From positions 1,896,182-1,960,181 of the forward strand of contig NZ_CP034118.1 of NCBI RefSeq assembly GCF_003856495.1: a DNA stretch of 64,000 nucleotides, in the 5' to 3' direction. This DNA is from Staphylospora marina. Lineage in GTDB: Bacteria; Bacillota; Bacilli; Thermoactinomycetales; Thermoactinomycetaceae. Position 1 is the stretch's first letter. Every line of letters begins with the position of its first letter. Positions 16,519-26,800 of the stretch are shown piece by piece. Made by a program: the position numbers and the translations under genes. The notes beneath the pieces were generated by a model. It saw only the letters and a program-made list of their open reading frames with translations, did not search any database and was not told the origin of the DNA.

Positions 16519-19500
16519 TCACCGGGAAGCCAACGACACCATGAATCTGCGCAGCACCTCCGGCGTCATGTCGGGACACGGGAATTCGCGGCCCACTCCT
16601 TCCGTGGTGAGCGAGGTGTCGAAGACGGGATCCCGATGCCCCGTCAGGTGGCGATCGATAAATTCCTCAAACAGGGCCAGAACGGTCCGGTCTTCCTCGC
16701 TTCCTTGTTCCACCTTCTTCTTCGCCGCTTCCAACCACTCGGGCCAGCTCAGGACGCGGAATGAGTCGTCCATGTCCCGCGCGGCGATTCCGAGCACCTC
16801 AAAGTGCGGCGGATTCGGATGTGCCAGATGGAACACTTTGCCGAGGCTCTCTTTTTTGCGGGACAAACGAACGAGCGCGCCGCTCACCCAATCGACCGGG
16901 ACGAGATCCAGCGTCAGGTCCAGTTTGGGCATCAGTCCCCAGACGGCAAAGCGTTTCAGGATTTGGCCGACGATGTCGCGGGCTTTCCAAAGCCCGGATT
17001 CGCTGTGACCGGCGACGCGGCCGGGGCGGTAAATGACCACCGGCAACCCGCGTTCCCGGGCCTGAAGCACCATGCGCTCCGCCACCCATTTGCTCTCCGC
17101 GTAGCCGCTGAGCAAAACGGACGGAGGCGTTTCGATCAGGTCCGTCTCACGGACGGCTTCGTCATGGCCGACGCCGACGGTGCCCACCGTGGAAACATGA
17201 TGCAGCACCTTGGTTTTCCCGGCGCAGGCAAAGCGGAGAATTTCCCGCGTGCCGTCCACGTTTTCCGGTTTCAGCTGCTCGTACGGGAGCAGGAAGTTGA
17301 CACGGGCTCCGCAGTGGTAGATCTCGTCGATTTCCTCCGACAGGCGATCCCACACGGAATCGGTGAGTCCCAGTTTCGGTTTGCCGAGATCTCCGGGTAC
17401 GGGGAGGATCCGTGACCCGAACGCCTCCTCCCACACGCCGGATGCCTGCAGATTGGCCGTGAGTTTTCGCTTGCCCTCTTCTTCATCTTTCGCCCGGACC
17501 AGACAATACACCTCGGCATCGGTCAGACGAAGGAGCTGTTCGAGGAGGTATCCGCCCAAAAATCCGGTCCCGCCGGTCAACAGCACTTTGCGCGGATGCT
17601 CCGTCCATTCGGCGGGCGCCTCCGGACGAATGTGCCCGTCCAGCACGGCATCCCGCATCAGCACATCGGGCGACGCCGCGGTACGTCCCGTTTCCCCGCT
17701 GTCCAACCAGGCGGCCAACGCTTCCACGGTGGGCGATTCAAACAGCTTCGGCAACGGAAGCTCTTTTTTCATCGCCTGCCGGATGCGGGCCACCGCCCGT
17801 GCGGCCAGCAGCGAATGCAATCCCAGGTCGAGCAGATGATCGCGCACGCCCACCCGTTTCAGCCGGAGCATTTCACCGAACAGGCCGCAGAGCGCCTTCT
17901 CGGTCTCCGTCCTCGGCGCCACGTAGGTGCTGTCGTCGCCGGAAACAGCCGGCTTCGGCAGCGCCCGCTTGTCCAATTTGCCGTTGACGGTGAGCGGAAT
18001 CTCCTCCAACTCCACCCAAGCGACGGGCACCATGTACTCCGGCAGGTGTCTGCGGAGCGCATCGCGCAGCTCGGACACTTCCACCGGCCGTGACGGCACG
18101 TAGTAGGCCACCAGCCGCTTGTCGCCCGGCGTGTCTTCCCGGACGATCACCGCCGCTCCCTTGATCGCCGGATGATCCCGCAGCACTGAGGCGATTTCGC
18201 CCGGTTCCACCCGGAAGCCGCGGATTTTCACCTGATCGTCCATCCGCCCCAGGAATTCCATGTCTCCGTCGGGCAGGTAACGGGCCAGATCGCCGGAGCG
18301 GTACATCATCGCTCCCGGCTCGTCCGAGAACGGATCGGGAACGAAGCGGGCCTCCGTCAATTCGGGCCGGTTCAGGTATCCCCGAGCCACACCGGCACCC
18401 GCGACACAAATCTCGCCCGGAGCGCCGACGGGAACGGGTCTTTGCCGTTCATCCAACAGATAGATGGACAGATCGGGGAGCGGAATGCCGATCAGGCTGC
18501 GACCGCCGCGATCCAAATCCGCCTTCGTCACGCGGCGGAACGTGGCGTGCACGGTGATCTCGGTGATGCCGTACATGTTGATCAATTGCGGTCGCTCGTC
18601 CCCGTGCCGGTCGATCCACGGTTTCAGGCTGGGGATGTCCAGCCGTTCCCCGGCGAACACCACGTAACGCAGCTTGAGATCGGATGCCCGCGGATGGGTG
18701 TTGTCCACGGGAATCAGCTGCAGGAAAGCCGACGGGGTTTGATTCAGCACGGTGACGTTCTTCTCCAGCAGAAGGCGGTAGAACGCCTCCGGATCGCGGC
18801 AGGTCCACCACGGAACGATCACCAGCTTGCCGCCGTGCAGGAAGGCCCCCCACATTTCCCACACCGACACATCGAAGGCAAACGAATGGAACAGCGGCCA
18901 GACGTCTTCTTCGGTGAACTCAAAGTGCTTGCGGGCACCGATCACCAGACGGGCCACGTTTTCGTGGGTGACCAGCGTCCCCTTCGGCCGGCCCGTCGTT
19001 CCGGACGTGTAAATCACGTACGCCAGGTGTTCCGGTTTCACGGAGCTTTCAACCGGAGAACCCTCTTCACCGATCCACTCCTCTTCCGCATCCAGTCTGA
19101 GCACCTGTCCGTCAAACGCCACACGTTCGGCCAAATCGCCCTCGGCGAGGAGCACCGAAGCTCCCGCGTCTTCCAGAATCAGTCGGATGCGCTCCGGCGG
19201 ATACATGGGATCCAAAGGAACATATGCGGCCCCGGCTTTCAAAATGCCGAGAATTCCGGAAACGGTGTGAATGGAGCGATCCACCAGCAGTGCCACCCGG
19301 TCTTCCGTTTTCACGCCCGATCGCTTCAGACGGCGGGCGATCCGGTTGGTCAGCTCGTCCAGCTCCCGGTAGGTCCAGCTCCGGTCGTCATGCTCGACGG
19401 CGATGCGGTCCGGGGTACGGGACGCCTGTTCACGGAACAGTTCATGCAGCGGCCGGTCGACGGGGACATGTTCCCGCTTGTTTCGCTTTGCCAGAAACGC

Positions 19501-20829
19501 CTTTTCCTCCGCGGTGAGCACCTCGATGTCGGAAAGTCGCCCGTCCGGATGGCGGGTGAATGCCTCCAGCACCGTGCGCACGTTGTTCAGAAACCGACGG
19601 GCCGCTTCTTGATCGAACCTGCGCCTGTCGTACACCAGGCGCAGCGGCATGTAGTCGCCGGGCAAGGCGATCAGGGTGAGCGGATAATGCGGCCGGCCGT
19701 CATACCAAGCCTCCAGCAGAGAAAGCCCCACTTCGTCCAGAGAGTATTCGGGGATGGGAACGTTCTCGAAGGCCACCGTGCTCTCAAACAGGCGGCTGAC
19801 CAGGGACGTCTCGCTCCATTCCTGGATCTTGTCCAGCGGAATGCCTCCGTGTTCGCGGACGGCGGCTTGCTCCGCCTGGAATGACTGCAACCACTCCAGC
19901 ACCTTGCGCTCGGGATCCAGACGGGTGCGCACCGGCAAGGTGATCAGCATCGGCCCCATCATCGTTTCACTGCCCAGATCCAGCAGATCGACCGGTTGAT
20001 GGGCCATGGTGGATCCCGCCACCACGTCGTCGGTTCCCAGGTACCGCCCCAGCACCACCATCCATGCCGCTTGGATCATGGTGTTCATGGTCAGGCGTCC
20101 TTCGCGGATGAAACGATGCAAGGGTTCGGCCAGATCCCGAAGGTGGATTTCCTCAAAAGCGTGGGTCACTTGCGCTTCGGAATCGGGCTCCCCGAGCATG
20201 AGCGGTTCGGGAGGCTCATACCCTTTCAGGTAATCACGCCAAAACGTTTCGTGCCTTTCCGGCTTCGCCCGTTTCCACCACGCCACGTAATCGCGATACG
20301 GGCGGGCGGTCGGCAGGACCGGGGTTTTCCCTTGTCGGAGCGCTTTGTACAGGGTGAGAAACTCGGAAATGGCAACGCCGAACGACCATCCGTCCATGGC
20401 GATGTGGGGGAATCGCCAGGCGAAACGCCACGTCTCTTCATCAAAGCGAATCAAGGTGAGGCGCATCAGCGGCGGCCGGGTCAGATCAAAATCCTTCTGC
20501 CGGTCTTCCAGCAGGAACGCCGCATAGCGGCGCTCCCGCTCTTTGGAAGACAGATGCGTCCAATCCCACACTTCCAGCGGAACGTCCACCCGGCGATGCA
20601 CCACCTGCAGCGGCTTCTCCAGCTCCTTGGCATGAATGGCCGTGCGCAGGATCGGGTGACGGGCCACCACTTTCCGCCAGGCGGCATGGAAGTCTTCGAT
20701 GTTCATTTCCCCTTGGAAAGTGAAGTTCAACTGTTCCACGTACACGCCGGAACGGGGAGCGTACATCAGATGAAACAGGAAGCCTTGCTGAATGGGAGAC
20801 AGTTCATAAATATCCTCGATGTTTTTCAC
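16519..20829 (-). CDS. NRPS module C-A-PCP-R with terminal thioester reductase
   Basis: A 1436-residue peptide synthetase. Condensation domain: about 1-435, with the core motif PHIAMDGWS near 143 (second His kept, first His replaced by Pro). Adenylation domain: about 465-985, with YTSGTTGRPKG near 611. Reading the pocket by eye gives D-V-W-N-V-A-M-V-H-K, closest to threonine codes. Carrier Ser in LGLHSLLA is near 1005. Reductase domain: about 1080-1436, with TGGTGFLGGYLL near 1090 and the YAESK catalytic Tyr/Lys near 1243, predicting NAD(P)H-dependent release of the chain as an aldehyde or alcohol. The GTG start overlaps the previous stop (GTGA). It is the terminal module. Domain calls are secure; the substrate is inferred. 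Confidence 0.93.
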   Translation of the reverse strand: MKNIEDIYELSPIQQGFLFHLMYAPRSGVYVEQLNFTFQGEMNIEDFHAAWRKVVARHPILRTAIHAKELEKPLQVVHRRVDVPLEVWDWTHLSSKERERRYAAFLLEDRQKDFDLTRPPLMRLTLIRFDEETWRFAWRFPHIAMDGWSFGVAISEFLTLYKALRQGKTPVLPTARPYRDYVAWWKRAKPERHETFWRDYLKGYEPPEPLMLGEPDSEAQVTHAFEEIHLRDLAEPLHRFIREGRLTMNTMIQAAWMVVLGRYLGTDDVVAGSTMAHQPVDLLDLGSETMMGPMLITLPVRTRLDPERKVLEWLQSFQAEQAAVREHGGIPLDKIQEWSETSLVSRLFESTVAFENVPIPEYSLDEVGLSLLEAWYDGRPHYPLTLIALPGDYMPLRLVYDRRRFDQEAARRFLNNVRTVLEAFTRHPDGRLSDIEVLTAEEKAFLAKRNKREHVPVDRPLHELFREQASRTPDRIAVEHDDRSWTYRELDELTNRIARRLKRSGVKTEDRVALLVDRSIHTVSGILGILKAGAAYVPLDPMYPPERIRLILEDAGASVLLAEGDLAERVAFDGQVLRLDAEEEWIGEEGSPVESSVKPEHLAYVIYTSGTTGRPKGTLVTHENVARLVIGARKHFEFTEEDVWPLFHSFAFDVSVWEMWGAFLHGGKLVIVPWWTCRDPEAFYRLLLEKNVTVLNQTPSAFLQLIPVDNTHPRASDLKLRYVVFAGERLDIPSLKPWIDRHGDERPQLINMYGITEITVHATFRRVTKADLDRGGRSLIGIPLPDLSIYLLDERQRPVPVGAPGEICVAGAGVARGYLNRPELTEARFVPDPFSDEPGAMMYRSGDLARYLPDGDMEFLGRMDDQVKIRGFRVEPGEIASVLRDHPAIKGAAVIVREDTPGDKRLVAYYVPSRPVEVSELRDALRRHLPEYMVPVAWVELEEIPLTVNGKLDKRALPKPAVSGDDSTYVAPRTETEKALCGLFGEMLRLKRVGVRDHLLDLGLHSLLAARAVARIRQAMKKELPLPKLFESPTVEALAAWLDSGETGRTAASPDVLMRDAVLDGHIRPEAPAEWTEHPRKVLLTGGTGFLGGYLLEQLLRLTDAEVYCLVRAKDEEEGKRKLTANLQASGVWEEAFGSRILPVPGDLGKPKLGLTDSVWDRLSEEIDEIYHCGARVNFLLPYEQLKPENVDGTREILRFACAGKTKVLHHVSTVGTVGVGHDEAVRETDLIETPPSVLLSGYAESKWVAERMVLQARERGLPVVIYRPGRVAGHSESGLWKARDIVGQILKRFAVWGLMPKLDLTLDLVPVDWVSGALVRLSRKKESLGKVFHLAHPNPPHFEVLGIAARDMDDSFRVLSWPEWLEAAKKKVEQGSEEDRTVLALFEEFIDRHLTGHRDPVFDTSLTTEGVGREFPCPDMTPEVLRRFMVSLASR

Positions 20830-23800
20830 TGTTCATCGCCTCCGTTCAGCATTTGCAGGAATTGAAGCAACTCTTCCCGGTCCAGTCCCGCATCCGCGAA
20901 ATCCTCCGGACTCAGCGCCGTTTCGACCGACGGTTCATCCGCGGCCAGCTCCCGCAGTTCGGCAAGCATCGCGTCGGCCATCCGGCGGACCGCTTCTTCC
21001 GTGTAGTGCGCACCGTCCGCGAGGAAGACGAACCGAAGCTCATCATTCGCCACCACCGGAACAATCTCCAGCCATGCGGGTTCCATCGGGCCGGATCCCG
21101 GCATCGTGTGTCGGGCGTCGATGCCGAACAGCGGAGCTTCTTCCCGCCAATCATCCAGCATCAGCGGGCGAAGAATCCGCACGCGGGCAGGTGCATCTTC
21201 CCCTTCGCCGCGCACCTGGTCCTTGACATGGGCCAGCCAAGCTCCGGCCGATTGATCGACCACTTCCAGCTTCATGGACACGGTTCCGGAAAAACCGCCC
21301 ACCGTTTTGCGCAGCCGCTGCGCTGCTTCGCGGTCTCCGCGCCGCTCCCGCTCCAGTCCGAACAGGAATCGCGAATCACCGGTCAGACGCTTCCAGGCCC
21401 TCGTGAGCGCGGCCGTTGTCAACTCGGTGACGGACACCCGGTGCACGGCCGCCGCTTCACCGAGCAATGGCTCCGTTTCTTCCCGGCTCAACCGCACGTG
21501 GATGCGAACGCCGCGAGCCGTCATCCCTTCCGCGGATACAGCCATGGGTGCCGTTTCGCTTTGCCCGGCAATGAGCTCTCCCTTGATCTCCCGGTCAGCT
21601 GATTCTTCCTGGCGTTCCGCCAACCGTTTCATCCATTCGCCCCACTCCACGGCCGGTTTGGCCAGCCATCCGTCCGCTCCCGTCCGCAACTGTTCGTACA
21701 GTCCGGAAACATCCCGGAGAAGGATGGACCACGAAGTGGTGTCCGCCGCCAAACGGTGCAGGTGCCACACCCATTTGCGAATGCCGTCTCCGAGGTCGAA
21801 CAGTGCGGTGCTGAGCAGCGGGCCGCGGGTGAGGTCCATTTCCTTCCGCATCTCCTCCAGCATTTCATCCAGGGCGGCTTCCCGCTCCCCTTCCGAAAAG
21901 GCGCTGAGATCAATCAGCGGAATGTACGGCTCGAAGTCGTCCGGATCTGCCACCGACATCATCCAGCCCTTCTCATCCCTGAAGACCCTGAGACGCAGGG
22001 CGTCATGGTGACGAAGCAGGACGGCCAAGGCCCGTTCGGCAACGGCGGAATCAAAATCTTCCGGCACGTCCAGCACCAGCTGTCCCACGGCGGCCGGTCC
22101 GGCTTCGATCCAGGCGACCTGTTCGGCCGGAACCGGAACGGTTTGACCGGAAGCGGCCATCGGTTCCTTTTTGCGCACGACGCGGGACAACTCGGCAATG
22201 GTTTGATGGGCGAACACATCCTGCGGCGTCACCTCGATGCCGCGGGCGTTGAGTCGGGAGATGATCTGGATGGCCATGATCGAATCTCCGCCCATTTCGA
22301 AGAAGTTCTGATGCAGCCCCACATGTTCCGTCCCCAGCACATCCGCCACCACGGACGCGATTTCAATGGCCAGTTCGTCGGCCGTTTCACCGGCCGCTTC
22401 GCCACCTCCCTGGCTGTCCGCCATGGCCAGCCGGTTCAAGGCTTTGCGATCCACCTTGCCGTTTGATGAAAGCGGCAGCTGGTCCAGGATCAGCCATTGG
22501 ACCGGAACCATGTAGGACGGAATGTTCTCTGCCACATGCTGTTTCAATCTGTCCAGCCATTCGCTCGCCTCTTCCCCGTCCGGCTGATCAAACGGCTCTT
22601 CCGGCACCACGAACGCGGCGAGGCGCAGATGGCTGCGATCCGTGCCCACGGCGGCCACCACGGCGGTGCGCACGCCCGGATCACCGGTGATCGCGGCCTC
22701 GATTTCTCCCAGCTCGATGCGGAAACCGCGGATTTTCACCTGAAAATCTTCGCGACCCAGGAATTCGATGTTTCCGTCCGGCAGGTAGCGTCCGAGATCT
22801 CCCGTGCGATACAGCCGCTCCCCGGTCACCGGATGGCGAATGAAGCCGGCATCGGTTTTTTCCTGGTCGCGCCAATATTCTTGCGCCAATCCGACGCCGC
22901 CGATGTAGAGCTGACCCGGTACCCATTCGGGGGACGGATCCATCCGCTCGTTCAACACGTGGAAGGTTTGGTTGCGCAGCGGCACGCCGTACGGGATGCT
23001 CTCCCACTCCCGTTTGACTTCGGTGATCGGGTAGTGGATCGACCAGATCGAGGCCTCCGTCGCTCCACCCAGGCTCCAGATGCGGGCACCGTCCGCCATG
23101 GACCGGATGCGATCCGGCAGCTGGACGGGGATCCAATCGCCGCTCATCATGACCACTTTCAGCGGCAAACCGGTTTCCCCCTGGCCCAGGGCATGCTCCG
23201 CCAACATTTCCATCAGGGCGGGCACCGTGTTCCACACCGTCACCCGATGCTCGCGGATCAACTGGATCCAGCGGGCAGGATCGCGACCGGCTCCCGACTC
23301 CGGCATGACAATCGTTCCGCCGGCGGCCAGCAGACCGAACACATCGTACACCGACAAGTCAAAGCTCAGCGAGGACAGGGCAAGTACGGCATCTTCTTCT
23401 CCCACGCCGAACCGTTCGTTGATGTCCAGGATCGTGTTCAGGGCGGCCCGGTGGGTGATCGCCACGCCTTTGGGCAGACCCGTCGACCCGGAAGTGTAGA
23501 TGACATAGGCGAGATCGTCCGGACGGGCGACCGGCTCCAAGGGTTCTCCTTCCGGTCCCTCCCAACCGTCCGATGCCGCGGCGAGCGTGTGAACTCCGTC
23601 GCCGGCTGCCGGCAGCGGCTCTCCGTCCAGGGTGATCAACCATTTCACCTGGCCGTGTTCGATCAAGTAGCGTTGACGCTCCTCCGGCAGATCCGGATCA
23701 ATCGGCAGATAGGCGGCCCCGGACTGCAACACCCCGAGCACGGCAGCCACCTGCTCCCATCCCTTGCGGACGGCGATTCCCACCAAGTGGTTCGGTCGGG

Positions 23801-26800
23801 CGCCCAGCCCGCGCAGTTGGCGGCCGATTCGGTTGGCCCGGCGCAACAACTCCCCGTAGGTCACGGTGCCTGAAGCGGAAATGACGGCGGGATGATCAGG
23901 TTTTCGAGCCGCCTGCTTCAGGAACGGCTCTTGGAGGAGAGCGTCGGGAACCGGCCCCTCGGTGGCGTTCACCTGTTCGCGGATCCGGCGCTGACGTTCG
24001 GGGAGCCAATCGAACCGAGACGACTTCCACGTGTCTTCGCCGTCCGCCAAGGCGTTCAGGAAGCGGCAATACGCGCTGAACATGTCTTCCACCATGCCGT
24101 CCGGAAACAGTCCGTCCAGCACCACCCAGCTGAGTTCCAGACCTCTGCGCGTTTCGATGACCGCATGATCCAGCCAGACTTGCGGTGTCTGGGAAATCAT
24201 GTAGGTCACGTCCCCCAGCCAGTCGAACAGCACATCGTCCGGTTCGGTGTCCTGCACGATGGTGCTGGTGAAGACGACCGGCATGACGGCGCCGCTGGTA
24301 CCGCCTTGCACCCGGGCCAGCTCGCGCAGCACGCGCACCCCGCTGACGGCCCTGTGTTCCAGATCGCGCCAGATCTGCTTCTGCACGTCACGCACGAAGT
24401 CTTCGAACGGCTTCGGATCGGCGGCATTCACTTCCAACAGGTTGAAGGTGCCGAACTCGCCCACCATGTTTCTCACCTGGGGATGGAACGGCATCCGGTT
24501 GATCACCGTCAAGTTCAGCGAAAAGTGCTGGTTTTTGCTCCAGGCGGCCAACACCTGCGAGTAGGCGGCGGTCAACACGGCGGACGGAGTGACGCCACAG
24601 CGGGCCGCTTTCTGTTTGAGTCGCTCCCATGCCTCCGGGCTGAGCCGATCCCCGATGCGGGAGAAGGTGGGCTTTCCGATCGTCTCGGGGTGAGTCTTCA
24701 TCGGCAGATCAGGCGCCGGCGGCAGCGTTTTCACCCGTTCCTGCCAGTACTCCAGCGATCGTTGATACACGGGAGTGTCGCGGATCGCCTGCTCGGCCAA
24801 CACATAATCGCGGAAGGTGAACGGCAGCGCCTCGAACAGTTCTTCTTTCCCCTTGTAACAGCGGTGCCAGTCGCGCAGCAGAATCCGGATTGAACCGATG
24901 TCGGTGATGATCAGCTCGAAACTCAGATGCAGACGCACCTTCCGGTCATCGATCCGGGTGGCGCAAATCTCAAACAGCGGCCACTGATCGACCGGCCGGA
25001 CGATGTGGGACAGACGGTCCCGCACTTCCTTGAGGTGCCTTTCCTTTTCCTCCGGCGACTCTTGGCGGATGTCCGTCACCCGGATCTCGTAACGCGGCGG
25101 ACGGTCGAGAATCTGCTGACGGCCATCGGGCAAAATGACGGTCCGGAGCATGGGATGCCGTTCCATCACTTTTTGCCAGGCCGCGTTCAGACGATCCAAA
25201 TCGATGTGATCACTGTCGATTTCGAAATACACGTGCGCGGCCACGTCACTGACGTTGAAACCGCCGAGACGGCCGATCCACTGTGCCTGCTGCATCTCCC
25301 TGAGCGGGAACGGTTCATGCAGCTTGTCCGGTTCCGGAACGAGCTCGGGCAGGGAGGCTTCCAGGCTGTCCGACTCCTGTTCGCCGATGTTCTCCATGTT
25401 TTCCATGAGGCCGGCGATGGTCGGATTCTCCATCAGCACGCTGAGCGGGATCTGTTTGCCCAGACGTTCCGACACCTTGCCCAACACCTGGGCTGCCAGC
25501 AGCGAGTGTCCGCCCAGCTCGAAGAAATTGTCATGCACCCCCACCGGAGCAACCCCGAGGAAATCCTGCCAGATTTCCGCCACCAAACGTTCCCGTTCAT
25601 CCCGGGGGGCCACGAATTCACTGGCCAGCGGCGGGCGCGGATGGTGAGCGCTGAGGACAAATTCACCGGAAGCTGCCGCTTCCGCCTCCGCGTCCGTCTC
25701 TTCGGACGCCGTGAAATCCATCGGGCCGGTTTGCACGCCTTGCGGCTCGATCCAATAACGGCGACGCTCAAACGGATAGGAGGGCAATTCGACGCGGAAA
25801 CGGGGTTCTCCCCGATGCAGCCCTTTCCAGTCCAGGCTTCCGCCGGCCATCCACAGACGTCCGGCCGCGGTGAGCAGAAAACGAACGTCCGACATGCCGT
25901 CCTGCGGATGTCGCACCGTTTGCAGGATCACGTGTCCGCTGCCGGTGCCGAGGCATTGGCGGGCCAAGGTGCCGAGCGTCTGTCCCGGTCCCACTTCCAG
26001 AAGGATGGAGGGGCCGCTTTCCGCAATGGCGGCCACGCCGTCCCCGAAACGGACCGTCTCGCGCAGATGGGTCACCCAGTAATCCGGATCGGTCGCCTGT
26101 TCGGCCGTGATCCACGTGCCGGTCACGTTGGACACATACGGCGTGTTCGGCGGATGCAGCGTCACCCCCCGGACGGCTTGGCGGAAGTCTTCCAAAACGG
26201 GATCCATCATGGCCGAGTGGAACGCGTGTGAGGTGTGCAGCCTGCGGCAGGCGACCCCTTTCTCCCGCAGGTGTTTTTCCAGCCGGTCGACGGCTTCATG
26301 CGTTCCGGAAACCACGCACAGGTCCGGCGCATTGACGGCCGCGACGGACAGATCGGCCGTGAGCAGAGATTTCACTTCCGATTCCGGCAACGCCACGGAA
26401 AGCATCGAACCGGACGGCAACCCGTTCATCAGCCGACCTCGGATGGCCACCAACCGCAAAGCGTCTTCCAGGGACAGCACCCCCGCCAGACAAGCGGCCG
26501 CATATTCCCCGATGCTGTGTCCGAGCATCGCTTTGGGACGGATTCCCCAACTTTCAAGCAGTCCGGCCAACGCCCAGGAGACCGTGAACAGGGCGGGCTG
26601 AGCCACCGCCGTGGCCTTCAGATGCTCCGCCGCATCCTCCGAACCGGGATCTTCCGGGTACAAGAGCTCGCGCAAATCCACGCCCATGTGGGGTTTCAGA
26701 AGGTCTGCACACGCATCCACCCGGTTGCGGAACACGGGCTCGCTCTCGTACAGTTCGCGGGTCATGCCCGGATACTGGGACCCCTGTCCCGGGAAGAGAA

